From Thuidium tamariscinum (taxonomy: Eukaryota > Streptophyta > Bryopsida > Hypnales > Thuidiaceae), in assembly GCA_947034885.2 (NCBI GenBank), contig OX344755.2, positions 9,798,501-9,862,500 of the forward strand: a DNA stretch of 64,000 nt. The letters are read 5' to 3'. The notes below the pieces were generated by a model that saw nothing but the letters and a program-made list of their open reading frames with translations, was not told where the DNA came from and did not search any database. Of the stretch, positions 1-11,700 are shown in pieces; positions within the stretch are counted from its first letter, which is position 1, and each line of letters starts with the position of its first letter. Both the position numbers and the translations under genes were made by a program.

Positions 1-877
1 CAAGAACTGCGGGATAGTATGTTGAGCCGTCCTGTGGCATGGTGCAGGTATTTTTCTTCATCGATCCAGAGTTTGCTGAAGACCCCAAAATGGACGGTAT
101 CAATTCTCTAATTTTGTCCTATACTTTCTTTAAAGTTGAAGAAGCGCCTCCGCCAGCTTAGTTTTTAGAGGCCACTGAGAACAACTTCAAGCATTTCGGC
201 AAGCTTGTGCAGTAGAGCTCCATAACTTCGGCTTGAGATTTTAAGACGAGATCAGAGACTGCAGATTTGTGGGTTTTTCATTTTCATCATCATTATTATA
301 TTCTTTCAGATCAAATCAAAGACTGTAGCTGTGATCTGCAGGTGCAGCTGAGAATAATTCAGCAAGAAAGCTTATTCTTCCTGCACTCAGCTTAGTACAT
401 TCCGCTCATTCATCTTGCCTGTGGGCTTGTGTCAAACTATCCAGTCTCGGGATGAAATTTTCTGTGAACTAAATTTGTCCCATTACTTGTTGCCCTTCTG
501 AACAATGGATAATACTCGGTACTGTATTGTGCGCGGCTTCTTTCAATTCCTCCGATGTTGGCTGTCCGACTTATACATGTTGAACCCCTTGTTATCACTT
601 TTGTACGCAACTTGTTTACCTTCCCAATCACAGTGACTGAGTTATTAACTAGGTAAGACTGCCCAACTGCCCGTTGGTTTGGTGAGAGAAACAAGGATGA
701 GACCCCAGAGACGGTAATATCAGAGGTCTGGATGCCCAACGCAGAACATGCTTCTGAAATATGTTTAAAAACTCTGTTCCAAAGGAAGCTGCAACCGAAG
801 GGACTAAGTCATAAATATTAACAACATTTTTCACATTCGACAAGGTACTACAGACAACTTGAGAAGCCAATAATGTC

Positions 878-3800
878 CTACAGCTTTGATTTAGGACTTT
901 CTGAACTGCCCCCAGGTAGAATCATCACTTTTCCCCGCACTTCACGTTGCCTCAACATTGCAAAAGCTTTGTTCGCCTACACAGAATGGCAACATGAGCA
1001 ATGTTAATTGAGGTAAAAGGAAAAGAAGATTGTCATGCAAATAGTTGGAGTCATAACACATGCACCAGCCTTGTTGTCCAAGAGATACGAGTGGGTAAGC
1101 ATAGCGCAAAAAACGTAACACAGATATCAACTGTAAAAGAGGATAAAACCACCATTAAATTGCAGAAATAAACTATCATCGCAGGTCAGAGGAGAAAATA
1201 CACCAAATAGAATGTTCCAGGCAAAGATATACCTCATAGAGCGAGAATTTCTGAGAAATATGAACGCGCAGACTGCCATTCGTCAACATCTCAAGCAATG
1301 ATTGCATAGAGTCTTGCATCACTTGAGGCTGAAATTTAGAGTAACTTCCCCAATACAAGCCATGCACGGTCAAATTCTGCAACGAAAACGATTGCACCTT
1401 CAGAACTCCGGTGAGTATTTTAGTGTGTAGTAAGAGAATAAGCGCAAGTTAGGCGCTAGAACTGATCGAAACGATCTCAACTTATGAACCCAACACAAAA
1501 AACAACCTATAAACATAAGACTTCAGTAATGAGCATAATGAATAAACATAGAGACCATAGCATTTTCTCAGCACGTACCTTTACGAGTAATACATTAGCA
1601 GGAATGCTGGGAATTTCCCCACTAGTAAATCCAATGACTAGGATTTGGGCTCCCCAGGCCAGTAGCTTCATGCTGTCTTTGAAAAGCTTACCACCGACTG
1701 GATCATAAAGAACATCTACGCCTCTCAGCTTCCGGGAGGCCAAGAATGCTTTCACGGTTTTGATCAGCCCACCATCAGTCGGGTCCACTACAAGATCAGC
1801 TCCGAGAGTTCGCAGCAACTCCGCTTTCTCCTGGCCCCTGTTTCATGTCAACGAGTTACTCCGAGTGCTCGAGCACACAACAGATATTCCACTGTAAAAC
1901 TATCGTGACTTTCAATACAAAGTTCAAAAATGTAGAGGATGATTTTTTCTATCGTACATTTGTTTCCTTCCTAGAAGCTTCCTAAATGAATTATTTCAAC
2001 TCAATTAGATGAGGAAGCGGGCACTTTGGTCCATTTCGGGCTAATCAGATAGTTTACGAGAAGAAAACTGGTCAACGCTTCATGAGCATCTATGCAAACT
2101 TTTGATGTCCTCAAAAAAACAGAGCTTCTAAAGAGTACTTACAAACCACAATCTGGCAATTTGTGAGCATTGAGCAGATGCTACACTAACCTGGCCACAC
2201 CGATTACAACTGCACCTAAGAGTTTGCCAATCTGCACAGCAGATGAACCCACTCCCCCAGCTGCACCCAACACGAGAAGTACCTGCTCAATCCATGTCCA
2301 TCCCATCAAAACAAGGTCACTGACATTGCTAAGAACCAGAAGTGTCCCAAGTATTTGCTAAGTCTAGACCTAATTCCTCACAGGCAAGTCCCTCTGGCTC
2401 CTCTAGTCCCGCCCACACCATCCAAATACAATTTTAGCCAGCCGAAATTAGTTAATAAATGCTCCCACTGCCCAGGTTGTCTTAGTTAGCAAATTGGTGC
2501 TAACTCCCACGAAGGTAGTGATACCTCATTATGTCACTGGACCTAATTGCAACACAGAATATGATGGCACCAAGATTTCAGAAGCAAATGAATATAGCTC
2601 CAAGATGTGTCAAAATTAGGTTCAGCAAACCTTAAAGAGACCATAAAGACACGTGTAGTCACCTTAGCTAACTTGCAATGACTTTACATAGCTTTCCACC
2701 AATTAAGTAACTGTGCTTATACCAACGATCAAGAGCCATAGAAAACAATACCTGGCCCGCTTTCAGATTCGCACGATGAACCAGTCCTACATGAGATGTA
2801 CCAAATGCAATAGGAAGACCACCAGCTTGCAGTAGATCGCATCCATTTGGCACCTTATACCTGCATCAGGCACCATAGCCAGTGAATAATCCTACTTGGC
2901 CCGTAACGGACCAAGGATTCAAGGTTTTAATATGACCAATTCTATAGATCATATAGTGAGAAAAATAACTTCAGATGGGACCAAGTTTCATATCACCGAA
3001 ACCACTAAAGAATATTGAAAGCGTTTCTCAAAAATGGAAATAAAATTGCACAAAAGAGTGCCTTCATACAACCTACTCAAAACCGCTAAAAACCATGAAG
3101 CCCAAAGAGTTCGAGGACAAGGATCTATGGGTTTAGAAGAATGACATTTCGATTGATTGTATTGTGAACTAGAATTCAGATGGTTACACATTCAACATCA
3201 CTAGAATCAGTGAAAATTGCATGTGTTGGTCAAACAATAAATAAAGTCGGACAAAGAAAGTCTCCATACTGCAGAAAAAAACACAAGGCCCAATTTGAGT
3301 TCTTTCCCAGCTACAAGATAAGCCTAAAAGATAATACGAGAAGAAACAGAGTTACTGGAACAGTTACAATCTCAAAACAACTCAAAATTTCATATTCCCT
3401 TCGTCCAGATTGGACCGGATGTGTTTTTTGAGGTTGTTTTGAGTAGGTCATACGATGGCTTTCTTGTGTTCAATTTTATTTATTTAGGTTGAAATGAACA
3501 TATGCAATGTTCTTCAGTGTGATTCAAGTGATATAGAATTTGGAACCATGATCAATGAAATTGGCATCAAACGTTTTCATCAACACTGTGGACACTAATT
3601 TGTGGATGGAGGGAGTCAAGATTCATCGTTTCTTTTCGCAATATGGCAGATTAGGGTTAGAACTTACACTCTGGACGCATCCACGAGAAGCTCCTCAGCA
3701 TAAGCCCCGCCATCCGCAGCGCCACAGACAGCATCCCCTGCTTTCACTTTCGTCACTTTCTCTCCCACCGCCAACACAGTGCCGGAAAAATCCTCCCCAG

Positions 3801-4023
3801 GGATGTACGGCAACGGAGGCCTCTCTTGGTACTTGCCCTCCACTTGCAAACCCGTTGCGAAGTTCACACTGGAGGCTACAATCTTCACCAGCACCGAAGT
3901 GGGAGACGAAATCTTCGGTTTCGGATGCTGCTCGTCAACGTAGATGGGCGAGGTTTCCGACAAGGGAAGCGTCGGATCGCCCAGCTTCCGGCAAACTAAA
4001 GCTCTCATGGTGGTAGCTGCCAT
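878..4023 (-). CDS. MDR-superfamily quinone oxidoreductase-like protein (six exons)
   Basis: Predicted NAD(P)H-dependent quinone/enone reductase of the zinc-free medium-chain dehydrogenase family (QOR-like 2 type). Exons on the minus strand: 4023-3668, 2860-2752, 2282-2191, 1837-1579, 1376-1233, 976-878. All splice as GT-AG with frame kept, giving 352 aa. Visible in order: N-terminal GroES-like domain with RALVCRKLGDP and IPGEDFSGTVLAVGEKV; the Rossmann dinucleotide loop LVLGAAGGVGSSAVQIGK (about residues 158-175); GADLVVDPTDG; DVLYDPVGGKLF; a C-terminal part with TVHGLYWGSYSKF and REVRGKVMILPG. The zinc-ligand pattern of true alcohol dehydrogenases is absent. Start: ATG at 4023 (MAATTMRAL); the frame opens slightly upstream only at a TTG. 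In exon 5 a polypyrimidine-AG acceptor at 1377 fits the family better than the longer frame from 1397. The gene looks intact. Substrate is not deducible. Confidence 0.9.
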
Positions 4024-4126
4024 CCCCAATCCTGCACATCAACACCAATTCACAAAAAACACCAGTTCATCACCAAAAAGCACGACAATTGACAAGAAAC
4101 ATAGCCTCCCACCATCCCAATCCGCT

Positions 4127-4135
4127 AAACCCTAA
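4127..4135 (+). promoter_or_regulatory. Telo-box AAACCCTAA upstream of the oxidoreductase gene
   Basis: The sequence AAACCCTAA lies about 105 bp upstream of the predicted ATG of the minus-strand quinone-oxidoreductase gene. Telo-boxes of this form are common in plant 5' flanks and leaders. Any regulatory role here is inference. Confidence 0.35.
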
Positions 4136-4930
4136 ACTCTAAAAAAAACCATGATCAGAAACTCAAAGAAGCTTGCAACAATTCAATAGCTGGTGATGTA
4201 CCCAATTTGTAGAATTCAAAGTGCGCTGCACCCAGGTGATCACAGTTCTTAGGTCAATTGTTTCGAACTTTGGAGAGTCCGTCTCTATGACATCGCTGAT
4301 TTCAGAATCACAGTTGAAAACGTAGATTGCAGATTGAGTCACCGCAACTTTGAGAGCTTGAATCAAGTCGACTTATGCTGAGAAAGAGGCGCTTTCGAAA
4401 ATCTTAATGTGCATCCCCAATATGTGAAGGGACTCTAATGCAGAATTGTTGAAGAGAGTGGTGTGAGATCGACAAGAATTGTACTAATATGAGATAGTTC
4501 TACAGTTTTCTTAGAGTTCAGAGGCTGTCAATGTATCTGTGAATGGAAGAGTTGAGGAGCAAGACGGCTTGTTGACATGCTGTTGCAAAATCCTCCGTCC
4601 CTAGCATTGTGGAAGTCTACGCGGGCACCGAGAATGTGATGTGGATTACGGTATCTCAGGAAATTTTTTCTGTTGACAAGAGGAGAAGTTTAGTTTTTTA
4701 CCTTTAGAGCATCTCCAGCAGGGCACGCCAAAATGACGCAGTAAGAGATTTGGCCACTTTTTCAACGCAGGCCACTTGAAATGTTCTGTCGTCATACCTC
4801 ATTTGAATTCTAACACGGTATTCCCAAGAAGAGCTCCTAATTTATTTGAGATGAACCCAAGCAAATAAGTTTTTTTGATATTCAATCCAAAATTCCTATT
4901 CATGTTGAAGCTGTTGTAACATTGTTAACC

Positions 4931-4983
4931 AATGCTAAAGGGTCCCTTTTGTTTCCGTGGAATGAGGGAGCCCTTAGCATTGA
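4931..4983. repeat. Short imperfect hairpin
   Basis: An inverted repeat inside the 4.7-6.7 kb element. The left arm CAATGCTAAAGGGTCCCT is matched by the reverse complement of the right arm, CAATGCTAAGGGCTCCCT, with a loop of about 17 bases. It may be a miniature relic of another element. No gene is associated. Confidence 0.6.
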
Positions 4984-5038
4984 AATTTCCCAAGGTATTG
5001 TTAATTTAAATATGTGCATCAAAGGCTTAACCACTTAA

Positions 5039-5917
5039 CCCTTTAGTGTCCAGTTGACCACTTTTGGGTTGATTTTTGCACTTTTGGTCTAATATTGTTC
5101 AAAATACATTTGATCACAAAATTCTCAAAGAACAACACAATTAGAGTGTCTTCATGTGCTTCAAACAAAACCAATTTCAAGAAAATTGGAGCACTACTGC
5201 ATTAGCTATGAGGTTGCAAACTCAAATGGCCTAAACCTTCAAATGGAAAGTATTCAACAAAAATATGAAAAAATATCAACCAATTTGTGAGATTTTTTTG
5301 TATCTTGATGTTTTGACAAGGCATAAGTGTTGCTTTGTACTCTCATGAATTCCCAAAGTAAACTTATGCATTGAAATTTATTTAGCACAAATTCTAAAGG
5401 GTCATTCAGGTAATTGATTTTTGAGTATTAAACAAAACAATTCAAATTCCAACAAGGCTCTAAAAGCAAACATGATTTAGAGGTATGTTTTTCTTTCTTC
5501 AATGTACCAAATCTGCACATTTTAGAAGGGTATTGCTTTTGATGACCACAAATGACCATTTTTTGTGAATTTCAAAAATTTGTAACTAATTCAAAAAGCT
5601 TAAAAAAATATGAAACAACTTGCATTAGATGAATGTTCTACTTTCCTCTCAAGAAAAATTTACTAAAAAATATTTAAAGATGTTCTACCTCCCCAAAATT
5701 CAATTCTAGCCCTTAAAAGGTTGATTTATGGACCTTTTACCTTATTTATAGCAATTTGTACTGTTGAATGAGTTTGATTTTTTGTTAGGTTGAAGAATCT
5801 CCCTTATGGAAATACTTTATACGGTTTGATCTAAGATTACATCCTTAGAGTGGCCACAAAATTCACTTTCTTGAAGAACTACGCTCACCCCCCAAATCAA
5901 CCACAGGCACTAAAGGG
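5039..5917. mobile_element. piggyBac-type MITE (879 bp) flanked by TTAA
   Basis: TTAA at 5035-5038 precedes CCCTTTAGTG, and the right end carries the exact reverse complement followed by TTAA at 5918-5921. A 10-bp perfect terminal repeat beginning CCCT and a TTAA target duplication are hallmarks of piggyBac elements. No coding frame is visible inside, so it would need a transposase in trans. It is nested in the 4707-6660 element. Confidence 0.75.
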
Positions 5918-6240
5918 TTAAACACTCCAAGCACTATACCCACTCTTTATAAATTCAATCCACAAATACCACTTCATGAAAACATTCCAACTAGCCAACC
6001 AATACTTGAATTCATATTATAAGTTAGCTCATTCTGTGGTATCTAGAATTATATTATACCTCCACTGCAAGGAAGATAATCAAGCCAATTAACAATGTTA
6101 TGCTAGCATACTTCTTACTTGTTGTCCCTTGGAGATTGTGTCTCCAATCCATCTCTAATGAGGGTCTAGAAACTATAGTAGAAGGACCCATAATCAATCA
6201 AATAAGCACATCTAAACATGATCTGGGGTAGTGCAAAGCA

Positions 6241-6960
6241 AAGCAAATATTTTCAGAGGTGCATTGATAGAAATTATGGGGATTGCAAAAAATTTGGTGA
6301 TTTTATCTCTTGAATTGAAATTAATATGAATTTTTGGAAGGCAAAAGTTGGACTTGACCCATGACCAACATCTAAAGTCATCCAATCCCAATTATTCATG
6401 AACTACTTTCCCACTGATTGCTTCCTACTTTTTTGTTCATTTATATGTCATTAACTTATTGGTCCAAACTTTGAAAAAATATAGGAAAACTACATTCCAA
6501 GGAGTAAATAGAAATTCATTCCAATCTTGATTGGAAATATGGTACTCTATTTATTGTTGATAGGGCACTAGTTAGTAATGGGTCCATCTACGACAAGTAT
6601 GGCTTGTCCAACAAAAGCCACACACCATATAGATTTTGGTCTACACCACTAGAGATGCTCTTAGATCATCTACACAAGGGCACACTATATTGCCACAATA
6701 AGATTTTGGATGAGCCCAAGTGAATAATTGTTAAGTCCTACTAAGTAAAGACTTTTTTGTTTTGGAGATGTGCCACTCCAAAATTCCTACTACACATTGG
6801 AAGCTACAATGCCTTCACATTTAACCTTGCACCATGTTAAATCCCAAATTCCAATGACACCTTGAGGTCAAGGTTGGGTAGGAAGAAGAGCTTGAAATTT
6901 TTGCCTTCTATATACAAAGTAGGCAATCATAATCAAACTTTTTGATGTCACACTTGGGCA
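6241..6960. repeat. Diverged dispersed repeat shared with 55.0-55.6 kb
   Basis: The stretch from about 6241 (GCAAATATTTTCAGAGGTGC) aligns in the same orientation with about 55045-55225 (GCAAATATTTTTGGAGGTGC), keeping blocks such as CAAAAGTTGG and GAACTACTTTC. Weaker similarity continues toward 6960 and 55.6 kb. It is an old element copy with no ORF. Boundaries are approximate. Confidence 0.5.
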
Positions 6961-7707
6961 AACAATTTCAAACCCTAGTGTTTTTCATTATGCATATGCC
7001 TTGAAGGGTTGTTTTTGTTGTTTTCTAGGGCCATTAAAATATATGCTAGTAGGGTTAATATGAAAGGAAAAATACATAACAAGTTTCATTTGATGTACTC
7101 AATTTGTTGCTTATTGGTAGAGAAGCTCTTAGTTTATATACAAACCTTTTTCAATTGGTCATAACAAAAGTATAGTTTTTAAAGATTTTGCTATTAAAGG
7201 ATAAAATCCTCCTTTTAAGAGACAATTGGAATTTCATAGGTGATGATGAAGTCAATACAAAGAATGTTTTTGAAAATTTGATACTTTGGAATACAAGATA
7301 AAGACATTCACTTCCTTTTGTGGGCATGTAAAATAATTCTAATTGGATGCCCAAGATTAAAAGCTATGTAATTATCCAAAATATAGATTGTTCATGCAGT
7401 TTGGATATCTTTAACAAAATTCTTCATCTACATTTGGAATTTGGCATGTATATAATCAATATATGTTGTACTTGACTATCATGGTTAATAATTTATGCCA
7501 AATAAGCAACAAATTGATTACTATTATGAGTTTGTTGCTTATTGGTAGAGAAGTCTACAAAGTGAGCTTCTTTTTGCTTGTATTTTGAAACATATAAAAT
7601 ATGATTTTGATGGAATTTTTTTGTACATGACCATCTCCATAGAGTTGTTATAAGTGGAAATTTTTTATTTTCTCTATTTACTTATTTTTACTACTTTTAA
7701 CTAATTT

Positions 7708-8746
7708 CACTATAAGAAAAACGTGTTCGCCACAACCGACTGCACTACAACTACATGTCCTATGCAATTGTTGTGCAACTATAGCCCTCTATATTTGCAC
7801 CAAATCAATATTTACATTGTTGTAGTTGCAAAGTAGTCGCAAAGTAGAAGTTTAGAGTTTACAGGAATGAGAAAAAAAAGAATTGTAAGGTATTCTACAT
7901 CCAATGTTTATACAATTGTTGACTAGTATCTATGCAACTATTGTGCGATTGTGCAACTATTGTGCAACTACTATGTATTTGTGCAACTCCTATGCAACTA
8001 TGCAACTATCGTACAACCATAGTGCGACTATACCATTAGTTGTCAAGTACTCTACAATTAGTATTCAACTAATTTTCAACTATCATGCAACTAGAATTCA
8101 ACTAATACTTAAGCAGCTAAGTTACAACTAAGAAACAATTAGTATACAATTAGGAAACAACTAGAATTAAGTCTCATATCAATTATCCCATATCAATTGT
8201 TGATAATACCATTAGATTAAATGTATAAGAATCATAAGTTATAGCATTCTTGTATAATGAATTTTAATGGTGAAAATCTATAATATTTCTACAATTTGTA
8301 GATTTCTACAACTTATACATTTTTACAATTTTTAGATTTCTATAGTCTACAAAAATCTACCAATTGTAAAAATCTATAAAATTGTAAAATTTTCTAAAGT
8401 AGTAAAATCTATCAATGTAAATATTTGAATTGCTAATCTAAAAAAAGATAGATTTAAAATTTTGAAATCTACAAATCATTAATTATTAAAATTTTAAAAT
8501 CTACAAATAATCTAATTGCAAACCAGTTGCAAACCAGTTGTAAGTTAGTTGCAAGCTAGTTGCAAGCCAATTGCAACAAGTCGCAGCAATCAAATTCCAC
8601 ATCAGCAACCACGTCGGAAGAGTTCATCAACGAAGTTCTATAAAGACTATCGAATGAAAAATAATTTTTCCACTTTTTGCAACTAGCTTGCAACTACAAA
8701 ACCAGTTGCAAACTGTAGTTGCAAAACCCCTTGTTTTCTTCTAGTG
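7708..8746. mobile_element. CACTA-type non-autonomous element (1,039 bp)
   Basis: The left end is CACTATAAGAAAA; the right end read in reverse is CACTAGAAGAAAA. Both are flanked by TTT (7705-7707 and 8747-8749), the 3-bp duplication expected of CACTA/EnSpm elements. Within about 400 bp of each end are many copies of short motifs, GTGCAACTAT-like on the left and GTTGCAA-rich on the right, as in the subterminal transposase-binding repeats of this superfamily. A 75-aa open frame at 7904-8131 is only a translation of these repeats. No transposase is seen. Confidence 0.75.
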
Positions 8747-8749
8747 TTT

Positions 8750-11700
8750 AAACATCCAAGTACCTATTTTCTTGAGATTTGGCACTTTTCTAGTTCTCCT
8801 ACTTAGAGAATTTTTCTATAAATTTCTTTTGGTGGTTACCTTTGTCTTAAAGGTGTATACATTAATTATATTTAAAATAAAATAAAAATTAGTTTTCTAA
8901 TTTTAAGGCACTTTCCAAAAAATCATGACTACTATTGAAAACATAACAAAATCAACAGATGTTTCTTGCAATCACCTTCTAATATGACAACTTCCTTTAT
9001 ATCTAATGAAATTAGAACTGCAACTTTCTAACCATCAAATGATTCTCTATTAATTATTCCTAAGCATGTAGGAAGGTATTTGTAGCATCTCTATATAAGG
9101 CTCCCTTATAGATCAACTAGTTTTCATCTAAAGAAAGTCCCTTCTACAAGGGAAAGTAATTTTAATCCTAAAGATCCAAAAGACTATTTTCTAATTTTTG
9201 TCTGTCTTTTTTGAGCTTTTTACTTTCAAATTTTGAGTTTTTCTGGAAGAATTTTTTTTCTTAAAATAAAATACATTATAAATCCTTTAGTTTCATCAAA
9301 TTCCAAATTAAATTCTACCTTGTGGGATTTCTAAAACTAAATTGAATGGTATAGTGTAGTTCACAATTCATTTTGGGGAATCTTTGTTTTAGGCATGGAG
9401 TGATAAATCAATCAACCAATGCAATCATAGCCCACTTTAAAAAAGATAAATCCACTTCAAAAGGGATAGATCCAAGGAACTCAAGGAAAAAACAGGTGTT
9501 CCATTTTTAAGAAAAATTTAAAATACTACTCTCATTTTTGTGATCAATGTGCATGCATTGCAAGCTCCACTATGAATTGCAAAATGCTGAGAATGTTGTG
9601 AAATTTTAGATGAACATTTTCAACTTTTTTGTCTTTCACTAAGCACAAAATTTCATTAATTCAAAATATTCTCCCTAAGACATGCTCCTTCAAAGTGCGC
9701 TATTCTAATTTTTCTATTGAATTAAAGAAAACTTCAAACTTAAATATTTACTAAATTGTACAATCAAGTTATCAAATTTTTTTATGTTCTCACTCTCAAT
9801 GTAAACTTCAAGATACTATGGTCATATCCTACTATACCTCAAGAAAAAATGAACAAACAAAATTGCTCAAGTTTTTGGCAATTTTAATTCCTTTTGAAAG
9901 TACACCTTTTTTGGATCATTATAAGTTAAGTTAGTTAACAATATTATGTAGGGAGGTAGGAGATAGGAGGTACAACAATCCATGTGCAATATGTAAATTA
10001 AGACATGAAAGAACTAAACTTGCTCATATAACACATAGTAGTCAAATCAAAACAATGCAATATTATTTTTATTATTAAACTTCAAACCTCTATAAATTTT
10101 CTACCAAACTCACAATCAAAGCAAATTTTGGGAGGTGAAACTTGAGTTGATTTATCACATTTCCTAAGCTTGTAGAATTTTGCAATTGGAAAAAAAATTG
10201 ATTTATAATGCTTGAATGAGGTTTGAAATTCAATTGTAAGCATAATTACTTTCTTTTTCTTTGAGTTCCTAGTTTGAATCAAATATCTCATAACCTTTGA
10301 AAATTGATGAATGTTCAATGAACTCACAACATATCAATGAAGGTAGCCTTTGATGTCACCAAATTTAAACATCTTCATATTTAATAGTGCATGTGACACT
10401 TAAATAGAATCAAACTTAAATTTTTCAACATTAGGTGACTTGAATTTCATCATTTGTCCCATTTTCTCACATTTAGGCATTGAAACATTTGATTTTTTGT
10501 CCAACTCCTTCCAAAATTAAGTAATTTCTAAAACCATTTAATTCTTGGTTGTTTATTTAATTAATGAAAATCACAATAGTTAAGTATGATAATATGAAAT
10601 TGTATATTTGAAAAAAACACTTACCCTTAATGCAAGAATCTTAAACTATTTAGAAGATGGCAATCCATTTCTCATTAGCCCCATTTTCAATCAATAGGTT
10701 GTTTTCTAGAAAGTTATGGTGTAGTTTCTAAAGCTATTGTGGCACATTATGATTGGTTGCAAGGCTCTCATAAATAAAACTAGCCCTTGGTTGGTTTTGC
10801 AATTAGCCTATATCACCATTAGTCAAAGAGAATCTTCTACTAAAAAATTCATAGTAATTACAATTTGTGTAATAAAATTTTGAAAAAATGTGGTATCTTT
10901 CCAAATTCTATTTCTATATATGAAAAAAAATTGCATTCAAAAAAACTACAGTCTACATATGTGTAATTGCTTAAGTGATTGAAAATGGGTGAAATACTCT
11001 AAGAGGAGTCAAAACTTTACTAACTCTACAAGACAAGTTTGAAATCTTTTGTTTTTGTCTAACTACAATCATGATTATTTTGGAATTTGTACTCTCAAAA
11101 TTCTTGAATTTTTTTTCATGTATCATTTCAAACATTTATCTTTAAGTTTTCATGATTTGAATTTTAAAAAGGAAAATCTTTGATTCAAAAGAAATCATCA
11201 AAAATTACTCAAGCACATTGATCTTTGAGTGCATTGCTAAATTAATTGCCCCCCATTCATTGCAAAGTGGTTTAGAGTAAACTAGTTCCCTTATTAATTT
11301 TTCTTTTCAATTTTTTTATGAGTGTACCTCAGAAGATGTAGTACTTGATGCTATTGAGGTTCAATCTTTTGTAGACGAAAAATCTACTCAAGATAGCTCA
11401 AAGTCTTTTACTTTTTTAAATTGCAAGATTATAGTATTTTTTTTCTCACCTCATACATCATTAACTTTTATTTTACAGGGCCAAATGGCCAAATGGGATG
11501 AAATATTTTCCACACATTTTTACAATATTCTACTACACCTTTGTATCATTGAAGCATGATAAAAGAAAATAAATTAGTTTTAGTTTTAGGCAATATACTA
11601 ATTGAAAGTGGTGATTTTTGAAAATATCTCTTGAAAAACACCTTTAGTCTTTTAAAGGTTAATATATAATTTGGATGAATCAATAAGAAATTACTTACAA

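Larger units (their letters stand above)
4707..6660. mobile_element. TTA-flanked terminal-inverted-repeat element (1,954 bp, with nested MITE)
   Basis: The left end reads GAGCATCTCCAG and the reverse complement of the right end reads GAGCATCTCTAG. Both ends are flanked by TTA (4704-4706 and 6661-6663), a 3-bp duplication as in PIF/Harbinger elements. No transposase ORF is visible, so it is non-autonomous. It contains the TTAA-flanked MITE at 5039-5917 and a small hairpin at 4931-4983; without the nested MITE it is about 1.07 kb. Sequence right after 6663 again resembles the left end in direct orientation, suggesting a second diverged copy head to tail. Superfamily assignment is inference. Confidence 0.5.

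Noticed and set aside
1377..1397. Extending oxidoreductase exon 5 upstream to 1397
   Set aside because: The frame is open, but a far better acceptor at 1377 gives the expected family junction before TVHGLYWGSY.
7904..8131. 75-aa open frame
   Set aside because: It is a translation of the subterminal CAACTA-type repeats of the CACTA element, with no protein-like pattern.
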